This document shows positions 43,448 to 53,161 of a stretch of DNA of 64,000 nucleotides, in pieces. The stretch covers positions 80,210 to 144,209 of the forward strand of contig NZ_SPQO01000011.1 in the NCBI RefSeq assembly GCF_004570325.1. The letters are read 5' to 3'. The notes beneath the pieces are model-generated. The model did no database searches. It saw nothing but the letters and a program-made list of their open reading frames with translations, and had not been told where the DNA came from. Position 1 is the first letter of the stretch. Every line of letters begins with the position of its first letter. The DNA is from Mycobacterium sp. PS03-16 (lineage in GTDB: Bacteria; Actinomycetota; Actinomycetes; Mycobacteriales; Mycobacteriaceae). The position numbers were made by a program, and so were the translations under genes.

Positions 43448-44688
43448 CCGCGACCCAGCACGTGGCGGTCGCGGTGGTCGGCGGCGGACCGTCCGGGCTG
43501 ACCGCCGCGACGGCGCTGGCCCCGCAGGTCGACGGCGACGTCCTGGTCATCGAACGCGAAGCCGAGACCGGCGGAATCCCACGCCACAGCGACCATCCGG
43601 GCTACGGCATGCGGGATCTGCACCGGTTCCTGTCCGGGCCGGCGTATGCCCGCCGACTTACGGCCCTGGCGTCCGACGCCGGTGCGGTGCTCGAGACCGA
43701 GGCGATGGTGACCGGTTGGAGCGGGGAGCGTCTGCTGCAGGTCACCTCACCGCGCGGGGTGCGCACCGTCTCGGCCGACGCGGTGGTGCTCGCCACCGGC
43801 GCCCGCGAGCGGCCGCGGCCGGCGCGGCTGATCCCCGGTGACCGGCCCGACGGGGTCTACACCACCGGACAGCTGCAGAACCTCGTCCACCTGCACCACG
43901 CCCGGGTCGGGGAACGCGCGCTTGTGGTCGGCGCCGAACTCGTGAGCTGGTCGGCGGTGCTGACGCTGCGCGAATCCGGATGCGACACCGTCGCGATGGT
44001 CAGCGCGTATCCGCGGGCCGAGGCATATACGGCGTTCCGGATCCCCGGGCGGGCGTTGATGAGCGGGCCGGTGCTGACCCGCAGCCGGCTGGTCGGCATC
44101 GAGGGCAAGGGCCGGGTGCGGGCCGCGGTGGTCGAGCACCTCGACACCGGCGCCCGCACCACCGTGGAGTGCGACACCGTCGTGTTCACCGGCGACTGGA
44201 TTCCCGACCACGAACTGGCCCGCACCGGTGGGCTGGCGATGGACGCCGCGACCCGCGGGCCGGTGGTCGACGCCGCGTTGCGCACCAGTGCGCCGGGCGT
44301 GTTCGCGGTGGGCAACTTGCTGCACCCGGTCGACACCGCCGACGGTGCGGCCCTCGACGGCCGCCACGCGGCCGGCGCAGTGCGGGCGTGGCTGAGTCGC
44401 CGCGACACCCCGCCGTCGGGGGTGCGGATCCGCACCGACGGCCCGTTCCGGTGGGTGGCCCCGCAACTGGTCACCCCCGACGGGGCCGGCGCCGCGCGCG
44501 GCGACCTGCTGTTCTGGGTCGACGAGTACCGGCGCGCGCCGAAACTTCGGGCGGTGCAGGACGGTCGGGTGCTGGCGACCGCGCGCACACCGTGGCCTGC
44601 CGCGCCGGGCCGGGTTTACCGCGCGCCATGGTCGCTGGTGGCCGGCGCGCGCAGCGGCGGCGGCGACGTGACGGTGTCGTTCGCCTGA
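43444..44688 (+). CDS. FAD/NAD(P)-binding oxidoreductase (GlpB/HcnB-like partner)
   Basis: 414 residues. Two dinucleotide-binding folds are visible: GGGPSG (13-18) and the central ALVVGAELVSWSAVLTL, with the FAD signature VLATGARERPRP. TGDWIPDHELAR and PGVFAVGNLLHPVD follow. This type often forms the second subunit with GlpA-like BFD proteins and passes electrons to quinone or another carrier. Translation is coupled to the previous gene by a 4-bp overlap. It is the last gene of the cluster. Confidence 0.83.
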   Translation: MTATQHVAVAVVGGGPSGLTAATALAPQVDGDVLVIEREAETGGIPRHSDHPGYGMRDLHRFLSGPAYARRLTALASDAGAVLETEAMVTGWSGERLLQVTSPRGVRTVSADAVVLATGARERPRPARLIPGDRPDGVYTTGQLQNLVHLHHARVGERALVVGAELVSWSAVLTLRESGCDTVAMVSAYPRAEAYTAFRIPGRALMSGPVLTRSRLVGIEGKGRVRAAVVEHLDTGARTTVECDTVVFTGDWIPDHELARTGGLAMDAATRGPVVDAALRTSAPGVFAVGNLLHPVDTADGAALDGRHAAGAVRAWLSRRDTPPSGVRIRTDGPFRWVAPQLVTPDGAGAARGDLLFWVDEYRRAPKLRAVQDGRVLATARTPWPAAPGRVYRAPWSLVAGARSGGGDVTVSFA

Positions 44689-44704
44689 CTTCCCGGCGCG
44701 AGCA

Positions 44705-46147
44705 CTAGACGGGCAGCAGCTGGTCGATCACCGCGGCCAGCTGTTTGGCCGAGCGGCACTCGTGCATGGTGATGATGTCGGTGTAGCGCGGCACCGCGGA
44801 GTCACCGCTGCCCCACAGGTGCTTGGGTTCCGGGTTGAGCCAGTGGGCGTGGCGGCTCTCGTTGACCATCCGCGCGAGCAGGTCGGTCTCCGGGTTGCGG
44901 TAGTTGTTGCGGCCGTCGCCGAGTACCAGCAGCGAACTGCGCGGCGACAGCGCCGTGGGGTACTTGTCGAGGAACGACACGAACGCGTGCCCGTAGTCGG
45001 AGTGGCCGTCGCGGGTGTACACGCCGGCTTCGCGGGTGATCCGCTGCACGGCCACCGCGAGGTCCGCGTCGGGCCCGAACAATTCGGTGACCTCGTCGGT
45101 GGTGTCGATGAACGCGAACACGCGCACCCGCGAGAACTGCTGGCGCAGCGCGTGCACGAGCATCAGCGTGAAGTGGCTGAATCCGGCGACCGAACCCGAC
45201 ACATCGCAGAGCACGACGAGTTCCGGCCGGGCGGGATGCGGCTTCTTGAGCACCACGTCGATCGGCACTCCCCCGGTCGACATCGACTTGCGCAGCGTCT
45301 TGCGCATGTCGATCTCCCCCGCCCGCGACCGCCGGCGCCGCGCCGCCAGCCGGGTGGCCAGCGTGCGGGCCAACGGGGCGACCACCCGGCGCATCTGGCG
45401 CAGCTGCTCCCCCGACGCCCGCAGGAACTCCACGTTCTCCGACAGCTGCGGCACGCCGTACATCTGCACGTGCTCCCGGCCCAGCTGCTCGGCGGTGCGT
45501 CGTTTGGTCTCCGACTCCACCATCTTGCGCAGCTGCGAGATCCGCTGAGCAGCAAGCGCCTTGGCGATCTGCTCCTGGGTGGGGGTGGGCTCGTCACCGT
45601 AGGGTGCCAGCAGCCCGGCCAGCAGGCGGCCCTCGAGGTCGTCGAGGCTCATCGCCTTGAGTGCCTGATACGACGAGTACGACGGCCCACGGCTGGAGTT
45701 GTAGCGGCCGTAGGCCTCGACGATCTGGGCGATCATCGCGGCCAGCCGCTCGTCGAGGTTGGCCAGGTCCTGGTTGTCCGACAGCATGTCCACCAGCGCT
45801 GCGCGCATGGCCTCGATGTCCTCGGGCGGCAGTCCTTCGTCGTCGCTGTCGGCGTCCTCGTCGGGCAGCACGGTCTTGCCCCCGAGCGCGGCCGGGAAGA
45901 ACAGATCGAACAGCGCGTCGTAGGTGTCGCGGTGGTCGGGCCGCCGCAGCACCGCGCATGCGATGCCCTCGCGCAGCGCCTCCCGGTCACCGAGTCCCAG
46001 CACCGTCATCACCCGGCCGGCGTCGACGGTCTCGGACGGACCGACCGAGACTCCCTGTCCCCGTAGCGCCTCGACGAACTCGACCAGGTGGCCGGGCAGG
46101 CCGTGCGGGGCCAGCGGCTGTGGGGGCCGGACGCGGCGCGCGGGCAT
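44705..46147 (-). CDS. VWA domain protein (CoxE-like; Rv2425c orthologue)
   Basis: 480 residues. The MIDAS motif DVSGS (near residue 315) in VVLCDVSGSVAGFSHF identifies the von Willebrand A/CoxE-like domain. An acidic stretch, DEDADSDDEGLPPED, lies near 100. MoxR ATPase plus VWA pairs act as chaperones that mature or insert metal cofactors into enzymes; the target here is unknown. Its ATG overlaps the moxR stop. Confidence 0.85.
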   Translation of the reverse strand: MPARRVRPPQPLAPHGLPGHLVEFVEALRGQGVSVGPSETVDAGRVMTVLGLGDREALREGIACAVLRRPDHRDTYDALFDLFFPAALGGKTVLPDEDADSDDEGLPPEDIEAMRAALVDMLSDNQDLANLDERLAAMIAQIVEAYGRYNSSRGPSYSSYQALKAMSLDDLEGRLLAGLLAPYGDEPTPTQEQIAKALAAQRISQLRKMVESETKRRTAEQLGREHVQMYGVPQLSENVEFLRASGEQLRQMRRVVAPLARTLATRLAARRRRSRAGEIDMRKTLRKSMSTGGVPIDVVLKKPHPARPELVVLCDVSGSVAGFSHFTLMLVHALRQQFSRVRVFAFIDTTDEVTELFGPDADLAVAVQRITREAGVYTRDGHSDYGHAFVSFLDKYPTALSPRSSLLVLGDGRNNYRNPETDLLARMVNESRHAHWLNPEPKHLWGSGDSAVPRYTDIITMHECRSAKQLAAVIDQLLPV

Positions 46148-47034
46148 CAGTTCAGCCTTAACTCTCCGGCGGCGCGCTGCTGGTCGGATTGGTGTTTGAG
46201 CACCACACCGAGCGTGGCGGCGATCATCGCGTCGTCGATGGTGTCCATGCCCAGTGCCAGCAGGGTGCGGCCCCAGTCGATGGTCTCGGCCACCGACGGC
46301 AGCTTCTTGAGCGCCATCCCGCGCAGGACGCCGATGATGCGCACCAGTTCGGCCGCGAGGTGCTCGGGCAGTTCGGGCACCCGCGAGAGCAGGATGCGCC
46401 GCTCGAGGTCGGCGTCGGGGAAGTCGATGTGCAGGAACAGGCAGCGGCGTTTGAGCGCCTCGGACAGTTCCCGGGTGGCGTTGGAGGTCAGCACCACGAA
46501 CGGCGGCCGCTCGGCGGTGATCGTGCCCAGTTCGGGGACGGTGACCGCGAAGTCGGACAGCACCTCGAGCAGCAGGCCCTCGATCTCGATGTCGGCCTTG
46601 TCCGTCTCGTCGATCAGCAGCACGGTCGGCTCGGTGCGCCGGATCGCGGTCAGCAGCGGCCGCGACAGGAGGAACTCCTCGGTGAACACGTCGGTGCGGG
46701 TCTGATCCCAGTCCGCACCGGCCGCCTGATTACCCGCCTGGATGCGCAGGATCTGCTTGGCGTGGTTCCACTCGTAGAGGGCGCGGGATTCGTCGACGCC
46801 CTCGTAGCACTGCAACCGCACCAGCCCCGATCCGGTGGCCTGCGCGACGGCCCGGGCCAGTTCGGTCTTGCCGACGCCCGCCGGCCCCTCGACCAGCAGT
46901 GGCTTGCCGAGGCGGTCGGCGAGGAACACCGCGGTCGCGGTCGCGGTGTCGGGCAGGTATCCGGTCTCGGCCAGCCGTCGTGCGACATCGTCGATGTCGG
47001 CGAACAGCGGCGCCGGGCGTGCGGGGACGCTCAA
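46147..47034 (-). CDS. MoxR-family AAA+ ATPase (Rv2426c orthologue)
   Basis: 295 residues. Walker A is GPAGVGKT (50-57), Walker B with the acidic pair is VLLIDETDKAD (138-148), and ERPPFVVLTSNATRELSEAL is the sensor region. MoxR proteins remodel partner complexes with a VWA protein, as here. The stop codon overlaps the VWA start, so the two are translated together. Confidence 0.9.
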   Translation of the reverse strand: MSVPARPAPLFADIDDVARRLAETGYLPDTATATAVFLADRLGKPLLVEGPAGVGKTELARAVAQATGSGLVRLQCYEGVDESRALYEWNHAKQILRIQAGNQAAGADWDQTRTDVFTEEFLLSRPLLTAIRRTEPTVLLIDETDKADIEIEGLLLEVLSDFAVTVPELGTITAERPPFVVLTSNATRELSEALKRRCLFLHIDFPDADLERRILLSRVPELPEHLAAELVRIIGVLRGMALKKLPSVAETIDWGRTLLALGMDTIDDAMIAATLGVVLKHQSDQQRAAGELRLN

Positions 47035-47049
47035 GATCGTTTCTCCGGT

Positions 47050-48297
47050 CTAGGCAGGGCGGGTGTGGCCGTCTCCCCACACAATCCACTTGGTCGAGGT
47101 CAGTTCCGGCAAGCCCATCGGCCCACGGGCGTGCAGTTTCTGGGTGGAGATCCCGATCTCGGCGCCGAAGCCGAACTGCTCACCGTCGGTGAACGCCGTC
47201 GACGCGTTGACCATCACCGCGGCCGCATCCACCCGCTCGGTGAACCGCTGTGCCGCAGCCAGATCGGTGGTGACGATCGCTTCGGTGTGCCCCGAGCCGT
47301 ACTCGTTGACATGGGCGATCGCGGCGTCGACACCATCGACCACGGCCAGCGCGATGTCCATGGACAGGAATTCGGCCCGCAGCTCGTCCTCGGTCGGGTC
47401 GGCGTGCACGGTCACCCCGGCGTCGGTGAGCGCCCGGGTCAGCCGCGGCACCGCGTGCTCGGCGATCGCCGCGTCGATCAGCACCGACTCGGCGGCGTTG
47501 CACACGCTGGGCCGCCGCGTCTTGGCGTTGAGCAAAATCTTCTCCGCCATGTCGAGGTCGGCGGCGGCGTGCACGTAGACGTGGCAGTTGCCGACGCCGG
47601 TCTCGATGGTGGGCACCTGGGCGTCGCGCACCACGGCGTCGATCAGCCCGGCCCCGCCGCGCGGGATCACCACGTCGACCAGACCGCGCGCCTGGATCAG
47701 GTGGGTGACGCTGGCCCGGTCGTGGCTGGGCAGCAGCTGCACCGCGTCGGCTTCGAGCCCCTCGGTGACCAGCGCGGCGCGCAGCGAGTCGACCAACGCC
47801 GCGTTGGACTGGGCCGCCGACGAGCTCCCGCGCAGCAGGACCGCGTTGCCGGATTTCAGCGTCAGCCCGAAGGCGTCGACGGTGACGTTGGGCCTGCCCT
47901 CGTAGACGATGCCGACCACGCCGAGCGGGACCCGCTGCTGACGTAGCTGCAGCCCGTTGACCAGCGTGCTGCCGCGCAAAACCTCACCGACCGGATCGGG
48001 CAGGCCGGCCACCTGGCGCAGGCCGGCCGCGACACCGTCGATGCGCTGCGGGTTCAGCGCCAGCCGATCGAGCATCGCCGCCGGGGTGCCGGCGGCCTTC
48101 GCCGTCTCGAGGTCGCGTTCGTTGGCCGCGATGATGAGGTGGGCGTCCATCAGGACGCGGTCGGCCGCGGCGCGTAACGCGCGGTTCTTCACCTCGGTGG
48201 ACAGGGTGGCCAGCGTGCGGGACGCGGCGCGGGCCCGCCGGGCGGCGTCGTGGACCTCGGCGCGCAGGTCGGGGGCCGCGGGAGCGTGCACACTCAT
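47050..48297 (-). CDS. proA: Gamma-glutamyl phosphate reductase
   Basis: 415 residues. [29 protein letters not shown] and the catalytic-cysteine block [16 protein letters not shown] (cysteine near 266) are the ProA aldehyde-dehydrogenase-fold motifs. It reduces gamma-glutamyl phosphate from ProB to glutamate semialdehyde for proline. proB lies 10 kb away in this window. The gene corresponds to Rv2427c. Confidence 0.95.
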   Translation of the reverse strand: MSVHAPAAPDLRAEVHDAARRARAASRTLATLSTEVKNRALRAAADRVLMDAHLIIAANERDLETAKAAGTPAAMLDRLALNPQRIDGVAAGLRQVAGLPDPVGEVLRGSTLVNGLQLRQQRVPLGVVGIVYEGRPNVTVDAFGLTLKSGNAVLLRGSSSAAQSNAALVDSLRAALVTEGLEADAVQLLPSHDRASVTHLIQARGLVDVVIPRGGAGLIDAVVRDAQVPTIETGVGNCHVYVHAAADLDMAEKILLNAKTRRPSVCNAAESVLIDAAIAEHAVPRLTRALTDAGVTVHADPTEDELRAEFLSMDIALAVVDGVDAAIAHVNEYGSGHTEAIVTTDLAAAQRFTERVDAAAVMVNASTAFTDGEQFGFGAEIGISTQKLHARGPMGLPELTSTKWIVWGDGHTRPA

Positions 48298-48366
48298 CCG
48301 ACCAGGGTATCGAAGCAGCCGTCGGCACTCGACGCGTGTCAGCCCCCGGCGCGGTGATCACTCGTC

Positions 48367-48372
48367 TAGCGT
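48367..48372 (+). promoter_or_regulatory. -10 element for a leaderless ribokinase mRNA
   Basis: TAGCGT, a full TANNNT match, lies at -13 to -8 from the ATG at 48380. No ribosome binding site is present, supporting a leaderless start. Confidence 0.6.
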
Positions 48373-48379
48373 TGGCCGC

Positions 48380-49246
48380 ATGGCGGCGACGCGGGTCTGC
48401 GTGGTGGGCAGTGTCAACGCTGACCTGCGGTTCTCCGTCGCCTCGCTGCCCCGCCCCGGCCAGACCGTGCTCGCCTCCTCGATGGACTCCAGCCCGGGCG
48501 GCAAGGGCGGCAACCAGGCCGTCGCGGCGGCCCGCGCGGGTGCGGACGTCCACCTGGTCGCCGCGCTCGGCGACGACGACGCCGCCGGCCGGTTGCGCGC
48601 CCACCTGACCGGCAACGGCGTCGGACTCGACGGCGTCGTGACGGTGCCCGGCCCGAGCGGATCGGCGGTGGTCATCGTCGACGCGGCGGCCGAGAACGCG
48701 ATCGTCGTCGCGCCCGGGGCGAACGCCCACCTGAGCGTGGCTCCGGCCGCCGTGCGCGCGGTGATCACCGCCGCCGAGGTGGTGCTGCTGCAGCTGGAGA
48801 TCCCGATGGAGACCGCGATCACCGCCGCCCGGGTCGCCCGGGCGGCCGGTGCGCTGGTGATGCTCAACGCCTCACCGGCGGGCGCCCCGCCGCACGATCT
48901 GCTGGCATTGTCCGAGACCGCCGACGTGGTGGTGGTCAACGAAGCCGAGGCCGGTGAATGGCATTGGCCGGTAAGGCACCTGGTGATCACCCGCGGTGCG
49001 CGCGGCGCGAGTTACCTCGGTGAGGACGAACGTTTCGACGTACCCGCCCCGGCCGTCGAAGCGATCGACAGCACCGGCGCCGGGGACGTGTTCGCCGGGG
49101 TACTGGCCGCGCACTGGACCGGTGGCCACGAGGAGGCGCTGCGCCGGGCCGCCACCGCGGGCGCGCTGGCGACGCTGGTGCCGGGCGCCGGGGACTGCGC
49201 CCCCACCGCCGAGGCGGTCGACGACGCGATGGCCGACAGACGATGA
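48380..49246 (+). CDS. rbsK: PfkB-family sugar kinase, ribokinase-like
   Basis: 288 residues. GSVNADLRFSVASLPRPGQT and SSPGGKGGNQAVAAARAGA form the substrate lid of RbsK, and DSTGAGDVFAGVLAA near 232-246 carries the catalytic aspartate and anion hole. It phosphorylates ribose or a related sugar. It corresponds to Rv2436. It is the first of two co-directional genes; the enoyl-CoA hydratase starts 10 bp after its stop. Confidence 0.88.
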   Translation: MAATRVCVVGSVNADLRFSVASLPRPGQTVLASSMDSSPGGKGGNQAVAAARAGADVHLVAALGDDDAAGRLRAHLTGNGVGLDGVVTVPGPSGSAVVIVDAAAENAIVVAPGANAHLSVAPAAVRAVITAAEVVLLQLEIPMETAITAARVARAAGALVMLNASPAGAPPHDLLALSETADVVVVNEAEAGEWHWPVRHLVITRGARGASYLGEDERFDVPAPAVEAIDSTGAGDVFAGVLAAHWTGGHEEALRRAATAGALATLVPGAGDCAPTAEAVDDAMADRR

Positions 49247-49256
49247 GGAGACCGCG

Positions 49257-50081
49257 ATGACCGAGCCGGCGCAGGCGCCGCGGCCACCCGAGGGCGACTG
49301 GCTGGGCACCCCCTATCTGCGATTCACCCGGGAGGGCCCGTTCGGGGTGTGCACGCTGGACCGGCCGGAGGCGCGGAACGCGATGACGCCCGCGATGTAC
49401 TTCGGCATCAAGTACGCGGTGCGTCACGTCGACGGCGATCCCGACCTGGCCGGCCTCCTGATCACCGGGACCGGGGATGTCTTCGCGCCGGGCGGCGACA
49501 TGGGCGGCGGCGGTGCGGACAACTGGCTGACGTTCGGATCCGCGCTCGGGATGGACGCCCTGCCGTTCGACACCCTGCGCCAGTCGGCGAAACCGGTGGT
49601 CGCGGCGGTCAACGGGCTGTGCCAGGGCGGCGGCCTGCAGATCGCACTGTGCGCCGACATGGCAGTGGTCAGCGACCGCGCGACCTTCCGGGTGCCCGAG
49701 CTCTACCGCGGGATCGCCGACACCTACTACAGCCACATGCTGGCCCGCCTGATCGGCCCGGTGCGCACCCGCGACCTGATGTTCACCGGCCGCACCCTGT
49801 CCGCCGCCGAGGCGCTCGACTGGGGCATGGTCGCGCGGGTGGACCCGCACGACGAACTATCCGGCGCCGCACGCGACGTGCTCGCCCGCTGCTGCCGTAC
49901 GGCACCGAAGGCCCGCGCCGCGATCAAGTCCAGCCTCGACGCCTACATCGGGCTCTACGACCGCATCGACATGCAGTCCAGCCTCGGCGCGCCGGAGTCG
50001 GTGGAGGGGTTCCTGGCGTTCAAGGAGCGCCGCTCCCCGGACTGGGTGCACCTGGACCTTCGCCTCGACGGCCGCCTCTGA
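49257..50081 (+). CDS. Enoyl-CoA hydratase/isomerase family protein
   Basis: 274 residues. The crotonase fold is shown by CTLDRPEARNAMTPAM, the oxyanion-hole pair GTGDVFAPGGDMGGG (near 75-90) and VNGLCQGGGLQIALCADMAVV, followed by FRVPELYRGIADTYY. The substrate is unknown; roles in beta-oxidation or side-chain degradation are common. The C-terminus (SVEGFLAFKERRSPDWV) is a usual crotonase helix. Confidence 0.85.
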   Translation: MTEPAQAPRPPEGDWLGTPYLRFTREGPFGVCTLDRPEARNAMTPAMYFGIKYAVRHVDGDPDLAGLLITGTGDVFAPGGDMGGGGADNWLTFGSALGMDALPFDTLRQSAKPVVAAVNGLCQGGGLQIALCADMAVVSDRATFRVPELYRGIADTYYSHMLARLIGPVRTRDLMFTGRTLSAAEALDWGMVARVDPHDELSGAARDVLARCCRTAPKARAAIKSSLDAYIGLYDRIDMQSSLGAPESVEGFLAFKERRSPDWVHLDLRLDGRL

Positions 50082-50135
50082 CCGACCTTCTGTTCACGTT
50101 TGGCTGAATACAGCCGCTGATGTACCGTTTTCGTC

Positions 50136-50462
50136 ATGCAGACGGTCCTCCACCGCGACGCGCTCTCCCGCTTCGGATTTGCGCTGTCCGACGCCACCCG
50201 CGCGGAGATCCTGCTGATCCTGCGCGAGGGACCCGGCTATCCCTCCGAACTGGCTGAGCGCATCGGGGTGTCCCGGCAGATCCTGTCCAACCATCTGGCC
50301 TGCCTGCGCGGCTGCGGGCTGGTGGTGGCCTGCCCCGAGGGCCGCCGCAGCCGCTACGAGCTGGCCGACCAGCGCATCGCGCACGCGCTCGGCGACCTGC
50401 TCGGCCTGGTGCTCGCCGTCGACCCGGCCTGCTGCCCCACCGACGAGGGGCGGGGCTGCTGA
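50136..50462 (+). CDS. cmtR: ArsR/SmtB metal sensor, CmtR-like
   Basis: 108 residues. The recognition helix contains SNHLACLRGCG; C56 and C60 align with the Cys57 and Cys61 metal ligands of M. tuberculosis CmtR, shifted by one residue. C99/C100 near the C-terminus stand where CmtR has Cys102. CmtR senses Cd(II)/Pb(II) and derepresses an efflux gene. The CDF-type gene follows with a 1-bp overlap (TGATG), so the pair is a metal-response unit. Confidence 0.8.
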   Translation: MQTVLHRDALSRFGFALSDATRAEILLILREGPGYPSELAERIGVSRQILSNHLACLRGCGLVVACPEGRRSRYELADQRIAHALGDLLGLVLAVDPACCPTDEGRGC

Positions 50463-51067
50463 TGACCGTCACCACCGAACGCCGCGCCGTGCTGACCCGC
50501 CGGGTCCGGCTGTTGGTGGCGGCCACCATCACCTACAACGTGATCGAGGCGATCGTCGCGCTGGCCGAGGGCGTGCGGGTGTCGTCGTCGGCGCTGATCG
50601 GATTCGGCCTGGACTCGGTGATCGAGGTGTCCTCGGCGGCCGCGGTGGCCTGGCAGTTCGCCGCCAAGGACCCCGAGACGCGGGAGAAGGCCGCGCTGCG
50701 GTTCATCGCGTTCTCGTTCTTCGCACTGGCCGCCTACGTCACCGTCGACGCCGCGCTGGCCCTGGCCGGCGTGCGGGAGGCCGAACCCACACTGCTCGGC
50801 ATCGTCGTCGCCGCGGCCAGCCTGGTCATCATGCCGGTCCTGTCGCTGGCGCAGCGCCGCACGGGCCGCGAACTCGGGTCGCTGTCGGCGGTGGCCGATT
50901 CCAAGCAGACGCTGCTGTGCACCTACCTGTCCGCGGTGCTGCTGATCGGGTTGCTGCTCAACAGCGTGCTGGGTTGGTCCTGGGCCGACCCCGTCGCCGC
51001 GCTGGGCATCGCCGCGATCGCGGTACGCGAGGGCATGAATGCCTGGCGCGGGGACACCTGCTGCTGA
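50462..51067 (+). CDS. CDF-like cation efflux membrane protein
   Basis: 201 residues with five to six hydrophobic segments and a CDF-like N-terminal block: ITYNVIEAIVALAEGVRVSS with SALIGFGLDSVIEV. It keeps the TM-domain acidic residues expected for metal transport (D52 region and D155-D160 region) but lacks the cytoplasmic C-terminal domain of full CDF exporters. The protein ends DTCC. Pairing with a CmtR-like sensor suggests export of a soft divalent metal such as Cd, Pb or Zn. Confidence 0.78.
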   Translation: MTVTTERRAVLTRRVRLLVAATITYNVIEAIVALAEGVRVSSSALIGFGLDSVIEVSSAAAVAWQFAAKDPETREKAALRFIAFSFFALAAYVTVDAALALAGVREAEPTLLGIVVAAASLVIMPVLSLAQRRTGRELGSLSAVADSKQTLLCTYLSAVLLIGLLLNSVLGWSWADPVAALGIAAIAVREGMNAWRGDTCC

Positions 51068-51075
51068 CCCGCGGG

Positions 51076-53118
51076 TCAGTCCTCGGGCACGCACCGTTCG
51101 ATCTCGTCCAGCCAGACCCGCGCCGACATGTCCGACGGCGCCCGCCAGTCGCCGCGCGGAGACAGCGACCCGCCGGCGGAGACCTTCGGGCCGTTGGGCA
51201 GCGCGGAGCGCTTGAACTGGCTGAACGAGTAGAACCGCTGCGCGAAGACCTGCAGCCAGTGGCGGATCTCCTTGAGTGAGTAGGCCGGGCGTTTGGCGTC
51301 CGGGAGGCCGACGGGCCAGTCGCCGCGCTGCGGGTCGCTCCACGCATGCCACGCCAGGAACGCCACCTTCGACGGCCGGAACCCGTAGCGCAGCACCTGG
51401 AACAGCGAGAAGTCCTGTAGCACATAGGGTCCGACCTTGCCCTCGCTGCTCTGGATCTCCTCGTCCTCGCCGGCCGGGACGAGTTCGGGGCTGATCTCGG
51501 TGTCGAGTACCGACTGCAGCACCTCGTTGACCGCATCGTCGAACTGCTTCGAGGAGATCACCCACCGGATCAGGTGCTGGATCAGCGTTTTCGGCACGCC
51601 ACCGTTGACGTTGTAGTGCGACATCTGATCGCCCACGCCGTAGGTCGACCAGCCCAGTGCGAGCTCGGACAGGTCACCGGTACCCAGCACGATCCCGCGG
51701 CGCTGATTGGCCAGCCGGAACAGGTAGTCGGTGCGCAAGCCCGCCTGCACGTTCTCGAACGTGACGTCATAGACCTTCTCGCCGCGCGAGAACGGGTGGT
51801 CCATCTCCTTGAGCATCAACTCGGCCGTCGACTTGATGTCGATGGTCTCGAACGTCACGCCGAGCGCCTCGGCGAGGCGGGTGGCGTTGTTCTTGGTGCG
51901 CTCGCCGGTGGCGAAGCCGGGCAGCGTGAACGCGAGGATGTCGCTGCGCGGGCGCTGCTCGCGGTCCATCGCCCGGGCGGCGACGATCAGCGCGTGCGTC
52001 GAGTCCAGCCCGCCGGACAGACCCAGCACGATCTTCGGGAAGTCCAGCGCACGCAGCCGCTGCTCGAGCCCGGCCACCTGGATGTTGTAGGCCTCGTAGC
52101 AGTCCTGTTCCAGCCGGGCCTCATCGGCGGGCACGAACGGGAAGCGCTCCACCTCCCGCAGGAATCCGATGTCGCCGGCCGGCGGGTCGAGCCGAAACTC
52201 CACCCGCCGGAACGAATCCTCGTCGATCAGGTGGTGGCGGCGATTGTCGTCGAAAGTGCCCATCCGGACCCGCTCGTTGCGCAGCAGCTCCACGTCCACA
52301 TCGGCCGTCGACCGCCGCTCCCCCTTCGGGAAGCGTTCGGACTGCGCGAGGCACGCCCCGTTCTCCCAGATCATGGTCTGGCCGTCCCAGGCGAGGTCGG
52401 TCGTCGACTCGCCCTCCCCCGCCGCGGCGTACACATAGGCGGCCAGACACCGCGACGACGCCGACCGCGCCATCAGGCAGCGGTCCTCCGCGCGCCCGAT
52501 CGTGATCGGGCTGCCCGACAGGTTGGCCAGCACGGTGGCCCCGGCCAGCGCGGCCTCCGCGCTCGGCGGCACCGGAACCCACATGTCCTCGCAGATCTCG
52601 ACGTGCAGCACGAATCCGGGCACGTCTTCGGCGGCGAAGAGCAGATCCGGGCCGAACGGCACCTCCTCGCCGCCGAGGCGGATCTCCCCGCGCTCCTCGT
52701 CACCCGGGGCGAGCTGGCGCTTCTCGTAGAATTCGCGGTAGTTCGGGATGTAGGACTTCGGCACCACGCCGAGCACCCGCCCGCGGTGGATCACCACCGC
52801 GGTGTTGTACACCCGGTTGCGGTAGCGCAGCGGTGCGCCCACCACGAGCACCGGCAGCAGCTCCGCCGATCCGGCGACGAGGATCTGCAGCGCCTCCTCG
52901 ACGGCCTCGAGCAGCGCGTCCTGCAGCACGATGTCCTCGATCGAGTAGCCGGTCAGCGTCAACTCGGGGAACACCGCGAGGCCGACGCCGTCCTCGTGGC
53001 ATTCCCGCGCGATCCGCAGCACCGTGTCGGCGTTGCCACGGGGGTCGGCGAGCTCGGTGTGGTGGGTGCACGCGGCGATGCGCACGAAGCCGTGCCGGTA
53101 GGCCGAGTAGAAGTCCAT
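51076..53118 (-). CDS. nadE: Glutamine-dependent NAD synthetase
   Basis: 680 residues, close to the recalled 679 of M. tuberculosis NadE. The glutaminase triad is E52 (VFPELTL), K121 (GVVPKSYIP) and C176 (HVEICEDMW). The synthetase domain contains LGLSGGLDSTHALIV near 365. It uses glutamine ammonia to amidate NaAD to NAD. ATG 53118 matches the M. tuberculosis start MDFYSAYRHGF; a 28-codon extension overlaps the divergent hydrolase gene and was rejected. Confidence 0.96.
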   Translation of the reverse strand: MDFYSAYRHGFVRIAACTHHTELADPRGNADTVLRIARECHEDGVGLAVFPELTLTGYSIEDIVLQDALLEAVEEALQILVAGSAELLPVLVVGAPLRYRNRVYNTAVVIHRGRVLGVVPKSYIPNYREFYEKRQLAPGDEERGEIRLGGEEVPFGPDLLFAAEDVPGFVLHVEICEDMWVPVPPSAEAALAGATVLANLSGSPITIGRAEDRCLMARSASSRCLAAYVYAAAGEGESTTDLAWDGQTMIWENGACLAQSERFPKGERRSTADVDVELLRNERVRMGTFDDNRRHHLIDEDSFRRVEFRLDPPAGDIGFLREVERFPFVPADEARLEQDCYEAYNIQVAGLEQRLRALDFPKIVLGLSGGLDSTHALIVAARAMDREQRPRSDILAFTLPGFATGERTKNNATRLAEALGVTFETIDIKSTAELMLKEMDHPFSRGEKVYDVTFENVQAGLRTDYLFRLANQRRGIVLGTGDLSELALGWSTYGVGDQMSHYNVNGGVPKTLIQHLIRWVISSKQFDDAVNEVLQSVLDTEISPELVPAGEDEEIQSSEGKVGPYVLQDFSLFQVLRYGFRPSKVAFLAWHAWSDPQRGDWPVGLPDAKRPAYSLKEIRHWLQVFAQRFYSFSQFKRSALPNGPKVSAGGSLSPRGDWRAPSDMSARVWLDEIERCVPED

Positions 53119-53161
53119 GCCCACATTGTTGCCCGCAATCGGTTCGGGGTATGCCTGGGCC

